Shown here piece after piece: positions 8,088 to 16,119 of a stretch of DNA of 64,000 nucleotides. The stretch is from Hyphomicrobiales bacterium. Its GTDB lineage: Bacteria; Pseudomonadota; Alphaproteobacteria; Rhizobiales; Beijerinckiaceae. The notes below the pieces were generated by a model. The model was not told where the DNA came from. It saw only the letters and a list, made by a program, of their open reading frames with translations, and ran no database searches. The stretch is taken from contig UCBZ01000027.1 in the NCBI GenBank assembly GCA_900470775.1, positions 62,001 through 126,000 of the forward strand, read 5' to 3'. The first letter of the stretch is position 1; every line of letters begins with the position of its first letter. Both the position numbers and the translations under genes were made by a program.

Positions 8088-8809
8088 GGCTGGCCCACCA
8101 GCCATTCGGCCGCCGGCAGAACCGCAACCATCGCATCAGCGCGCAAGCGCTTCAGATCGCCGTGAACTCTGCTGCCGAGCGCCAACCCATGCCGATCGAT
8201 CAACTTAGCGATGTCGAGCTTGGGGATCGATGCCAGGCCGCCAGCCTGCAGGACTGCGACCGCCTGATCTTCCATCGCGTGCTCGGCAAGGGTGGTGACC
8301 GTCGCGCCATCGGCAATCTTTTCGATCGACTTGGGATCGACCTCGCCATGCAGCCGGTTCTCGATCAGAAACCGTGTCGCTTGCAGTGGCTTTGCCAGCA
8401 TCATCATGCGGGGTGCTTCTGCGAGAGCGCCGGGTTCGGCGGTGACGAGGACGACGACGCCGAGCTCGATCTCCATCGCCGCGAAAGCGTCCGATAGCGA
8501 TCCGAGGACGCTCATGAGCGAAGCTGAGGTGTTGGCACCGACGTCGATGACGGTCGGCTTGGTCGCCTTCTGAATCGCGGTGATCACGCCGTCGAATTCC
8601 GCTCGTGCGGCTTTCCCTCCCGAGAGGTCGATCGCCGTGCGATCGGCGCGCATCGGGAAGAAGGTGACGCGCTCCTTGAGTTCGATCAGACGCTGGCTCG
8701 CATCGACCTCGATGACGGGTGCTTCCGGCACGGCTTCGGCGAGCGCTCGCGTCGTCAAGGACTTGCCGACGCCACCCTTGTCTTGGACGACGAGTAGAAT
8801 GCGGGTCAT
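8084..8809 (-). CDS. ParA/MinD-type ATPase
   Basis: This 241-residue protein opens with the deviant Walker A motif of ParA-type ATPases (DKGGVGKS, K11 and K16) right after the N-terminus. Later motifs are VIEVDASQRL, VIDVGANTSASL and VVLVTAEPGALAEAP. Members position plasmids or transfer complexes using ATP-driven dimerisation. The start at 8809 overlaps the preceding stop as ATGA. A position between a coupling protein and a relaxase suggests a role like VirC1/TraD-associated ParA proteins, which recruit the relaxosome, rather than classical plasmid partition. No ParB gene is adjacent. Confidence 0.8.
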   Translation of the reverse strand: MTRILLVVQDKGGVGKSLTTRALAEAVPEAPVIEVDASQRLIELKERVTFFPMRADRTAIDLSGGKAARAEFDGVITAIQKATKPTVIDVGANTSASLMSVLGSLSDAFAAMEIELGVVVLVTAEPGALAEAPRMMMLAKPLQATRFLIENRLHGEVDPKSIEKIADGATVTTLAEHAMEDQAVAVLQAGGLASIPKLDIAKLIDRHGLALGSRVHGDLKRLRADAMVAVLPAAEWLVGQP

Positions 8810-9276
8810 GGCTGTTCTTCCTTCAAGAGGCTGCCGAGCGAGGCCAGGCGCTCGCGCCGAAGATCGTCTTCGGTCGGGAGCATCGATGAAGCAGGCGCTG
8901 CCCGAGACGTGGTGAGGTCGGACGAGAGCGTGAGGCGAGGGCTCGCCGCCTTCGGAAGATCCGTGCGGGCAGTACGCTGCGTGAGCTTCGCATCGCGCTT
9001 GCGCTGTTGACGGCGAACGCTGGCGATGAGCGCGGTCAGTTGGCGGCCCGTGAGAGCCTGACCGCTGCCATGGCGCACGTCCTGCGCTGCAAGGCTGGCA
9101 GCGATGTCGACCCAACTCGCGCCAGCAGCATGAAGCGTCTCCAACCGAGCTAAGTTTTCTCGCACGACGGCCATCGCGCCCGTTGCTGTTCGTCCGCCGG
9201 GACCGATGCCAGCGGGGCGCGCACCGCGAATGGAATCGAGGTCACGCGAAAGCCTGAGCAAATCGAGCTTGGGCAC
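8806..9276 (-). CDS. Unknown conserved-position protein between TraG and ParA
   Basis: The protein has 156 residues. The middle part (SWVDIAASLAAQ, then GQALTGRQLTALIASVRRQ) has the look of a helix-turn-helix DNA-binding domain, followed by a basic QRKRDAKLTQRT stretch and a disordered Ser/Ala-rich linker. The C-terminus is acidic and ends KEEQP. I do not recognise a family. It begins 3 bases after the coupling-protein stop and overlaps the ParA start, so it is part of the same transcript. A relaxosome accessory DNA-binding protein is one possibility. Confidence 0.65.
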   Translation of the reverse strand: MPKLDLLRLSRDLDSIRGARPAGIGPGGRTATGAMAVVRENLARLETLHAAGASWVDIAASLAAQDVRHGSGQALTGRQLTALIASVRRQQRKRDAKLTQRTARTDLPKAASPRLTLSSDLTTSRAAPASSMLPTEDDLRRERLASLGSLLKEEQP

Positions 9277-9279
9277 GCG

Positions 9280-10998
9280 CTAGCCCCCCGCCTGATCGAC
9301 CGGCGCGACGAAGTTGAGCAAGTCAACGAACCTCGGGTCTTGATAGGCCAGCGTCTTGTCGAGCAGCAGCGGATCGCTTGTGACGCCGCGCTTATTGACG
9401 AAGGCAATGGTCTTTTCCAACGTCAATTCTGCAAGGGAACCCGGCGGGACCAGATGAACCGCCGTCGGCTGCAAGTTTGTCGTGGGCTTGCTTGTCGAGC
9501 CGTCGAGGGTCGTCGACTGGACAAGTCCTGAAAAAGTCCCAAGCGCGTCCGACCAATGCTTGGCCTCTTCGGGATTGGCGCGTGTGAGGTTGAACAGCGT
9601 GACGACTTCGGAGGTGTCGATGAAGATCTCCGCTCCGGATTTTCCATAAGCCTCGACGAGCTGTTGGCGGCTTTGCCAAAACGTCCAGATGCTGGCGCCA
9701 TAGCCGGGCAACTCGCCAGCGCCTTTCAGCAGCGCCTCGAAGCGGCCAAGGACAAAAGCCTCATCGATCACGATAAGGATCCGTTCAACCGGCCGCTTGC
9801 GCCGAATGCTTGAGAACAAGTCCGACAGTAGCCAGCGTATATATGGCGCGAGGATAGGTCCCCGCTCGTCGGCTGGCAGGACAATGAACAAATCGGTCTG
9901 GCCAGAGCTGAGATCGGCCATATCGAAGGTATGATCGACCGCTACCTGCAACCGCGGGTCCAATGCCCACTGGAACGCCTGTAAGGCGGTAGCTATGATG
10001 CCTCCGCGCGTCTTCTCATCATCGCTATCCAGCGTCGACATCGCATCCTTCGAAAGATCGTCGCCGCGCCCCTGAAGCGCTATGCGAAATGCCTTCTGAT
10101 CGCGCACCAACCGTGCCGCAGCGATCGGATCGTGGCGGTTGTCGATGATGGCTACTGCGAGAGCCGCCGCGATCATCGCACTGGCGCGATCGCGGAAGAA
10201 CGCGGCAGTGGCGCTGTTGTCTGCGGTCGCGGGGAGAAGCGCTGCGGCCGTGGCCAGCAGATAGGTGACGTCGCCGGCATCTTTGTGGAGCAGGGGGTTC
10301 CATCGATCGCCTCCGTCGACCATTCCAAAAGGATCGAGACAACGCACCGTCTGGCCGAGCGCTTCTCGGCGCGCCTTGGCCGCGCGATAGGCATCGCCCT
10401 TCGGATCAATCACCACGACAGGGCCGCCGAAGGCGCCCGGCTCCGCCAGTGCCAGGTTCGGCAAGACGAGACCATTTGTCTTACCCATCCGCGGCGGCGC
10501 GATCGTTAGGAGGTTTCCCTCGATCGCAATGCGCACGGCGTTGCCAGTGTTGGGATCAAGGCCAATCTCGACGCCGCGGTCGAGCTTAGCCAGCGCCCGC
10601 GGCGAGGCCCATTTCGCATTCCCGAACGGGCCGTGGGGGTCGCGCCGCAGGAACTGCGGCAGGACCATAATTGTGGCGGCGCCGTAGGTGCAAAGCAGCG
10701 CCCCCCAGCCGAAGAACCACCAATAACCACCGTTAGGCAGCATCGGCGCCTGGCCAATTGCCATGGCGCCGTAGAGCTCGGCAATCGCGCCGAACTCTCC
10801 GTTCAGGATCCCGCCTAGATAAGTCGCGGGCGTCGCCGCTAGGGGGATAAATTCGTCCCGAAGTGTCCGGGTACTCGGCCACCCTCCCGGATTGAAGCCA
10901 TGGGTGGCGACGAAGCTGACGGGATAGACGATCACCAGAGAGAGCATGGCTAGGATGGCGATGCGGAAGCCGCGAGCCGGCAAATCGGGACGAAACAT
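9280..10998 (-). CDS. traG: Type IV coupling protein (VirD4/TraG family)
   Basis: This 572-residue inner-membrane ATPase would connect the relaxosome to a type IV secretion channel. Two N-terminal transmembrane regions are visible (about residues 10-32 and 85-115). The ATPase domain has Walker A APPRMGKTNG (about residue 170), VVVIDPKGD and a Walker B ILIVIDEAF (about 405). A later TRANPEEAKHWSDALGTFSG segment is also typical. It heads the minus-strand run of transfer genes, 7 bases after the unknown gene upstream. No VirB/Trb channel genes are in the window, so transfer would need a channel supplied elsewhere. Confidence 0.92.
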   Translation of the reverse strand: MFRPDLPARGFRIAILAMLSLVIVYPVSFVATHGFNPGGWPSTRTLRDEFIPLAATPATYLGGILNGEFGAIAELYGAMAIGQAPMLPNGGYWWFFGWGALLCTYGAATIMVLPQFLRRDPHGPFGNAKWASPRALAKLDRGVEIGLDPNTGNAVRIAIEGNLLTIAPPRMGKTNGLVLPNLALAEPGAFGGPVVVIDPKGDAYRAAKARREALGQTVRCLDPFGMVDGGDRWNPLLHKDAGDVTYLLATAAALLPATADNSATAAFFRDRASAMIAAALAVAIIDNRHDPIAAARLVRDQKAFRIALQGRGDDLSKDAMSTLDSDDEKTRGGIIATALQAFQWALDPRLQVAVDHTFDMADLSSGQTDLFIVLPADERGPILAPYIRWLLSDLFSSIRRKRPVERILIVIDEAFVLGRFEALLKGAGELPGYGASIWTFWQSRQQLVEAYGKSGAEIFIDTSEVVTLFNLTRANPEEAKHWSDALGTFSGLVQSTTLDGSTSKPTTNLQPTAVHLVPPGSLAELTLEKTIAFVNKRGVTSDPLLLDKTLAYQDPRFVDLLNFVAPVDQAGG

Positions 10999-11004
10999 GG
11001 CGAC

Positions 11005-11643
11005 CTACTCAGCCTGCGGACGCACAGCTGGCCCGCCAGCCTGCAAGTGATCGCGCCGCTGAGACCAGGCCTCGGTAAGGGCTGCCTGCAGTTCTTGCGG
11101 TTGATCGTTGACGTAGAGATCGATCACCCGTCGATCCTCCGTTCCTACGACCCGGTCGCGAAACGCCTTGATGAAGAAGGCCACGCGATCGGCGTCGTCC
11201 ATCCTGTCGAGTCGAGATATGATCTCGTTCGTTCGAGCTGCACGTGCTGCATTGAACGTCTCTCGCGCATCGTCGGCGCGGGGGTCTGGGTTAGGTACGC
11301 CTTGGCCGTCCAACTGCTCGTACCCAAAACAGACTGCATCCGCAGCAATGCGGGCGATGGGCAATGGACGAATAAGTCGGCAGGGATGCTGTAAGAGGAG
11401 CACTATGCCATCGCGGTCGAAGGCCGTGCGCTGCTCGTCCGACAGCGGGGCTAGCAGACTCTCCTCAAGCCATTCCCCGGAAGGTTCATTAACCGTGATA
11501 ATCTGGGCAAATGGCGGACCGTTTCCCTCCGCTAAAACAGTCGCTTTCTGGAAATAAAGGACATCTTTCTCTGGATTGACTAGCACGAAATCGGCTCGGC
11601 ACTCTGAAACAAGTGTAGCCCCATTGGGATTGGAATCGCACAT
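11005..11643 (-). CDS. Unknown protein at the head of the mobilization module
   Basis: The protein has 212 residues from the ATG at 11643 (MCDSNPNGATL); upstream codons are in frame but lack a good start context. It looks soluble and acidic, with DFVLVNPEKDVLYFQKATVL near the N-terminus and a helical C-terminal half containing RLDRMDDADRVAFFIKAFRD and DLYVNDQPQELQAALTEAW. No motif is recognised. Since it is the first gene before traG, with only 6 bases between them, it is probably co-transcribed. Confidence 0.65.
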   Translation of the reverse strand: MCDSNPNGATLVSECRADFVLVNPEKDVLYFQKATVLAEGNGPPFAQIITVNEPSGEWLEESLLAPLSDEQRTAFDRDGIVLLLQHPCRLIRPLPIARIAADAVCFGYEQLDGQGVPNPDPRADDARETFNAARAARTNEIISRLDRMDDADRVAFFIKAFRDRVVGTEDRRVIDLYVNDQPQELQAALTEAWSQRRDHLQAGGPAVRPQAE

Positions 11644-11903
11644 AAGGATCTCGCGTGTTTGAAGTTGATTTTCAATATGATAATGCAAACGCCCAATCAG
11701 ATGATCGAGCCGATGCTTGGATCGATTGGTAGGTCGAGCCGATTGACTTGCCGTTGCCTGCGTATGCTGGGCGAGTTCGTCTTAACGAGACCTTACCTGG
11801 GGTGCGTCATCGCCGCGGCGCCGTGCTGCGAAAATGATGCGCCCAGGTTGAGAGCGGTGGCCGGCAAATTGCGTGGCGCGCCTATCTTCGGTAGCCCGTA
11901 CGC

Positions 11904-12866
11904 ATGATCGGATCGAACCCCATCGACCTGGACGCCGTATCCTGGGACGACCTTCGTCTCTTCACGATCGCGGCGAGGCATCGCAGCTTCCGGCGCGCCG
12001 GCCTCGTCGCCAAGATCAGCGCATCGACCTTCGCGCGTCGGATCGAAATCCTCGAAGATCAGCTCGGCTTGAAACTGTTCAACCGCACGCCGGACGGCAT
12101 CGTGCTCACGGGCCAGGGCGAGCGGATCTTCGAGGCGGTCGTGGAAATGCGTTCGCCCCTGCAGAACCTAAAGGCCGTAATCGAGGAGGAGCGCGTCGGA
12201 GCTTCCTCCGTCTCGATGAATGTGACCCAAGGTATGGGCGTCGGCTGGGTGATCCCGCGCGCCGCCGAGTTCCAGGCCGAGCATCCCGACATTCGGCTGG
12301 ACATTCGCCTGTCGGCGGATCTCGCCGACGTGCTGCGCTTCGGTTGCCAGATAGCCATCCAGCTGCGCCGCCCCGAGAACGCCGACGTCATCGCCTATCG
12401 CCTCGGTCGCATGCACTTCCAACTGTTCGCCAGCCGAGGCTACATCGAGCGCTTCGGCAAGCCCGAGAGTTGGGAGGACGTCGGCCGCCACCGGTTCGTC
12501 GATCAGATCGACAGTGTTGTGTCCAACGTCAAGGTCGAGGACATCCTGCAAGGGTCGCCAGCTGCGGGCCGGATCGCCACGCGCGTCAACAGCAGCTTGG
12601 CCAACCTCGCCGCAGTTGAGGCCGGGCTCGGCATCGGCGTGCTGCCGACCTATTGCACTGCCTTCTTCGGCAGCAAGATTGAGCCGATCGACATCGGCTT
12701 GCGCACCCATCTCGACATCTGGCTGACGTTCCGGCCGGAGGTCCGTGCCTCCCGCAGCGCCGGCGCCGTGATCGACTGGATCAAATCGATCTACGACGCG
12801 CGGAAATATCCTTGGTTCAACGATGAATTCATCCACCCGGCCGAATTCACAATGCCTCGCTTGTAG
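11904..12866 (+). CDS. LysR-family transcriptional regulator
   Basis: The protein has 320 residues. The N-terminal winged helix-turn-helix (about 16-75) has DDLRLFTIAARHRSFRRAG and ASTFARRIEILEDQLGLKLF. The rest is a periplasmic-binding-protein-like effector domain with VNSSLANLAAVEAGLGIGVLP. It faces away from the transfer block, with a 260-base gap that probably contains promoters. The target is unknown, as no metabolic operon lies next to it. It is followed by a clear terminator at 12921-12952. Confidence 0.9.
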   Translation: MIGSNPIDLDAVSWDDLRLFTIAARHRSFRRAGLVAKISASTFARRIEILEDQLGLKLFNRTPDGIVLTGQGERIFEAVVEMRSPLQNLKAVIEEERVGASSVSMNVTQGMGVGWVIPRAAEFQAEHPDIRLDIRLSADLADVLRFGCQIAIQLRRPENADVIAYRLGRMHFQLFASRGYIERFGKPESWEDVGRHRFVDQIDSVVSNVKVEDILQGSPAAGRIATRVNSSLANLAAVEAGLGIGVLPTYCTAFFGSKIEPIDIGLRTHLDIWLTFRPEVRASRSAGAVIDWIKSIYDARKYPWFNDEFIHPAEFTMPRL

Positions 12867-12920
12867 GGCTTGCCCGGTGTCGTCAACACATCGTCGGATG
12901 GGCATTTGCGCGGTAAGGCG

Positions 12921-12952
12921 CACGCCCCGCCCTTGTCGGGCGGGGCGATTTT
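12921..12952 (+). terminator. Rho-independent terminator after the LysR gene
   Basis: A strong GC hairpin is formed by CGCCCCGCCC and GGGCGGGGCG around a TTGTC loop, followed by ATTTT. It lies 55 bases after the LysR stop codon. On the other strand it also sits just past the end of the DUF736 fragment. Confidence 0.75.
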
Positions 12953-12959
12953 GCCGACC

Positions 12960-13136
12960 TCACTCGGCGACCCGTCTGGACCAGATGAGCGAGAACGCCC
13001 CGGCGGCGTCGGTATCCTCGATTAGGGTGGCGTAGATCGGGGCGTTGAAGCTCGGATCGTCGAGTTTGGCCGAGAGGTATGAGCGGCCTTCCTTCGAGGT
13101 TTTGGCCCAGGCCGCGCCGATTTCGACCTTATGTGG
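12960..13136 (-). pseudogene. DUF736 protein, C-terminal fragment
   Basis: Read on the minus strand, about 57 codons encode the C-terminal half of a DUF736 protein: [20 protein letters not shown], then [20 protein letters not shown] and a final [10 protein letters not shown]. The intact relative at 15817-16119 aligns along this length. Coding similarity stops at the palindrome centred at 13138/13139, and no start codon or N-terminal half is found beyond it. The gene therefore appears broken by whatever created the palindromic cluster. Confidence 0.7.
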
Positions 13137-13149
13137 AGCTCCACATAAG
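13128..13149. repeat. Perfect 22-base palindrome
   Basis: An 11-base arm CTTATGTGGAG at 13128-13138 is followed directly by its exact reverse complement CTCCACATAAG at 13139-13149. It marks the point where the DUF736 fragment ends. Confidence 0.9.
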
Positions 13150-13154
13150 ACCGA

Positions 13155-13238
13155 TTATGCGTAGAGCGGGATTATGCGGAGCGTCGGTCTCTGAAGTCCG
13201 ATTTTGTGCCGGTTCTGGCGGTTTTCACTCCACATAAT
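13155..13238. repeat. Additional half-sites of the TTATG(T/C)GGAG family
   Basis: Single half-sites related to the palindrome arms occur at 13155-13166 (TTATGCGTAGAG, direct), 13172-13181 (TTATGCGGAG, direct) and 13228-13238 (CTCCACATAAT, inverted). With the palindrome there are five copies within 111 bases, all upstream of the primase-helicase start at 13323. This could be a recombinase site cluster or an operator. Confidence 0.65.
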
Positions 13239-13322
13239 CTCACGTTGAACTGCCGCGCGTCATGCATTGCCTACCTTAAGCGCGTGGCGATTTTGGCCTA
13301 TGGTCGGCCGTGACGTGGCACG

Positions 13323-15779
13323 GTGAGAAGCAGGCAGATTTTGGCCCACGAGGGCGGCCCTTCAGACGAAATTGGACGCATTCGGCAGCGCTTAGTTGCT
13401 TTGGATGCAGAACGGGTGGCGCTTGCGCGCGAACTGGAAACGCTTGAGCAAAAGCTGATCTCCGATCGCCTTACGGTCGAACGGCCCTCTTTTGCCGATG
13501 CCCTTGTTACGAACAACTCGCCGTCGACCGAGAAAGTCGAGCTGTTCCGCCGTCTGTTTGCCGGCCGCCCCGATGTTTTCCCAGTCCGGTGGGAAAACAG
13601 GAAAGCAGGCCGTTCTGGATATTCTCCCGCATGTTCCAACGAGTGGGCGAAGGGGATTTGCGGCAAGCCGAAGGTGAAATGCGGAGAATGCCCGCATCAG
13701 GCTTTCATCCCACCTTCCGAAGGCATCATCGAAAAGCATCTTCGCGGCGGCGATGCCCGCTCGGGCGACTTTGTCGCCGGGGTGTACCCGTTGCTGCAAG
13801 ACGAAACATGTTGGTTCCTTGCTGCCGATTTCGACAAAGAAAGCTGGGCCGACGACGCGAGGGCATTGCTGGACACCTGTCATGCAAAAGGAATTGGCGC
13901 CGCGTTGGAGCGATCGCGATCGGGGAACGGCGGGCATGTCTGGATATTCTTCGCCGAGCCCATTCCGGCCAAGATCGCTCGTCAGCTGGGGGCGGCCCTG
14001 ATCACGGAGACGATGGAGAAGCGCCCCGAGATCGGCTTTGCATCCTATGATCGCTTCTTTCCCAATCAGGATACGATGCCGCTTGGCGGGTTCGGCAATC
14101 TGATCGCGCTTCCCCTGCAAAGGAAAGCCCGTGAGATTGGCAATAGCGTTTTTGTAGACAAAGACTTGCAGCCCTACGATGACCAATGGGCATACCTGTC
14201 GTCTCTGCCGAGATTATCGGCAGACGCGGTCTTCGGGATAGCCGATGAGGCGGAACTGTCAGGTCGGGTCTTGGGCGTCCGCATGCCAGTCGATGACGAA
14301 CATGCCGACGAGCCGTGGAAGATGTCGCCGTCACGTCGCAGCGAACCGCGACGCATAGACGCTGCGATCCCGCAAAGCATCGGCATCGTTGTCGCCGACC
14401 AAATCTACATTGACAGGGCAGAGATGCCGCCAGCCTTGATCACGCAGTTCATTCGTCTGGCGGCTTTCCAGAACCCGGAATTTTATCGCGCGCAGGCGAT
14501 GCGCTTGCCGACCTTTGGCAAGCCTCGGGTCGTGTCATGCGCCGAGCTTTACGCGCAGCATGTCGCTTTGCCCCGAGGCTGCCTCGACGAGGCGATCGAT
14601 CTCGTCAAAAGCCATGGTGCCGTTGCCAATGTGGACGATCATCGCGAAATCGGCACGGCATTGCCTGCGGCCCTTTCCTTCCAAGGCGAACTGCATCGGC
14701 CGCAATCGAAGGCGTTCGATGCACTTGTCGCCCACGACAACGGGGTGCTTGCCGCGACGACGGCCTTCGGCAAGACGATTGTCGCCGCAGCCCTGATTGC
14801 GCATCGTGGCCGGAACGCCCTGGTTCTCGTTCATCGTCGGGAACTGCTCGCTCAATGGGTGGAGCGGCTGAGTTCCTTTTTGAACATCGACCCGAAGCAG
14901 ATCGGGATTATCGGGGGCGGGAAAAGAAAGCCGACCGGCATCATCGACGTGGCGCTCATCCAGAGCCTGGTGCGCAATGGGGAAGTCGCGGACGTCGTCG
15001 CAGATTACGGTCATCTGATCGTCGACGAATGCCATCATCTCTCCGCGACCAGCTTCGAACTCGTCGCTCGGCGGTCGAAAGCGCGGTACGTTGTGGGTCT
15101 GTCCGCGACCGTCGCTCGAAAGGACGGGCATCATCCCATTATCTTCATGCAATGCGGCCCCGTTCGCCATCGGGTGGATGCAAGGGTCCAAGCCGCCGAG
15201 CGCGGCATTCGTCATAGAGCCCGCGACCGTTCGACGACGTTCGAGCTGCCGGCGTCGCTGGCCTCGGTCGAACGCCCATCGATGCCCACGATCTATGCGG
15301 CCCTGGCGCAGGACAGGGGTCGGAACGACCTGATCTTTGATGACGTGCTCAAATCGCTGGAAGCCAAGCGTTCGCCCCTCGTCCTGACGGAGCGCAAGGA
15401 CCATCTCGATTATCTTCGGCAAAGGTTCTCGCCCTTCGTGAAGAACCTCGTCGTGCTGCGCGGTGGCATGTCGGCGAAGGATCGCAAGCAAGCCAATACG
15501 GCATTGAATGTCGCTGACGACGATGAGCGCCTGATCCTCGCAACGGGTCGCTATATCGGCGAAGGCTTCGATGATGCGCGGCTCGACACGCTGTTCCTGA
15601 CGATGCCGATCGCGTGGAAGGGGACTTTGGCGCAGTATGTCGGCCGTCTGCATCGTCAGCATGATGGCAAGAGAGATGTCCTGGTCGTCGACTATGTCGA
15701 CAACACCGTCCCTGTTCTGGCCCGGATGGCTGCGAAGCGTCGCGCAGGTTACCGCGCGCTGGGCTATGTGATCGAGTAG
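13323..15779 (+). CDS. TOTE-type primase-helicase fusion protein
   Basis: This 818-residue protein fuses two enzymes. An N-terminal coiled-coil-like helix (about 15-50) is followed by a putative zinc site (C104, C113, C120, C123). Next comes an archaeo-eukaryotic primase domain with the metal-binding AADFD (D169, D171) and the SGNGGHVW motif (H205). The C-terminal half is a superfamily 2 helicase: Walker A variant TAFGKT (K484), a DECHH box (D568-H572), a GLSATVARKDG motif III region and a motif VI-like AQYVGRLHRQHDGKRDV. This architecture matches TOTE conflict systems, which are predicted anti-invader modules. It is transcribed alone after the half-site cluster. The start is a GTG; TTG at 13338 is an alternative. 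Catalytic residues look intact. Confidence 0.82.
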   Translation: MRSRQILAHEGGPSDEIGRIRQRLVALDAERVALARELETLEQKLISDRLTVERPSFADALVTNNSPSTEKVELFRRLFAGRPDVFPVRWENRKAGRSGYSPACSNEWAKGICGKPKVKCGECPHQAFIPPSEGIIEKHLRGGDARSGDFVAGVYPLLQDETCWFLAADFDKESWADDARALLDTCHAKGIGAALERSRSGNGGHVWIFFAEPIPAKIARQLGAALITETMEKRPEIGFASYDRFFPNQDTMPLGGFGNLIALPLQRKAREIGNSVFVDKDLQPYDDQWAYLSSLPRLSADAVFGIADEAELSGRVLGVRMPVDDEHADEPWKMSPSRRSEPRRIDAAIPQSIGIVVADQIYIDRAEMPPALITQFIRLAAFQNPEFYRAQAMRLPTFGKPRVVSCAELYAQHVALPRGCLDEAIDLVKSHGAVANVDDHREIGTALPAALSFQGELHRPQSKAFDALVAHDNGVLAATTAFGKTIVAAALIAHRGRNALVLVHRRELLAQWVERLSSFLNIDPKQIGIIGGGKRKPTGIIDVALIQSLVRNGEVADVVADYGHLIVDECHHLSATSFELVARRSKARYVVGLSATVARKDGHHPIIFMQCGPVRHRVDARVQAAERGIRHRARDRSTTFELPASLASVERPSMPTIYAALAQDRGRNDLIFDDVLKSLEAKRSPLVLTERKDHLDYLRQRFSPFVKNLVVLRGGMSAKDRKQANTALNVADDDERLILATGRYIGEGFDDARLDTLFLTMPIAWKGTLAQYVGRLHRQHDGKRDVLVVDYVDNTVPVLARMAAKRRAGYRALGYVIE

Positions 15780-15808
15780 CGGCGCCCCGCCGCAGAGCGG
15801 AGCGCCGC
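15779..15808. terminator. Possible hairpin between convergent genes
   Basis: GCGGCGC at 15779-15785 and GCGCCGC at 15802-15808 can form a stem between the primase-helicase and the convergent DUF736 gene. There is no clear T-run, so termination is only plausible. Confidence 0.3.
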
Positions 15809-15816
15809 GGGTCCGG

Positions 15817-16119
15817 TCAGCGCGACCAGATGAGCTTGTGCTCGCCCTTTTCGCCAGCGACCAGGCTGGCGTAGACCGGGGCCGTGAAGGAGGGGTCGTC
15901 GAGCTTGACCGAGACGTATTCGGCCCCGGTGTCCTTGGCGATCTTGGACCAGCCCGCGCCGAACTCGACGCCGTTGGTGGCGACCCGATAGTCGGGGCTG
16001 CGCTCGCTCTCTCCCTTGGGGACGGGCTTGATGCTCGCCTTGACGGTGATGGCGAGGGTGCGGATCGTGCCGGTGAAGCTGCCGTCTTCGCCGCGGGTGA
16101 AGGTGCCGATCTGAGCCAT
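15817..16119 (-). CDS. DUF736 family protein
   Basis: This is a 100-residue protein starting MAQIGTFTRGEDGSFTGTIR and ending HKLIWSR, a full-length DUF736 member. The family is common on alphaproteobacterial plasmids and integrative elements, and its function is not established. A conserved core reads VEFGAGWSKIAKDTGAEYVS then KLDDPSFTAPVYASL. It is convergent with the primase-helicase gene. The broken second copy at 12960-13136 lies on the other side of that gene in the same orientation. Confidence 0.9.
   Translation of the reverse strand: MAQIGTFTRGEDGSFTGTIRTLAITVKASIKPVPKGESERSPDYRVATNGVEFGAGWSKIAKDTGAEYVSVKLDDPSFTAPVYASLVAGEKGEHKLIWSR

Noticed and set aside
11659..11903. Small gene before the LysR regulator
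   Set aside because: The 82-codon frame has no motif, no convincing ribosome-binding site and lies in the expected promoter region.
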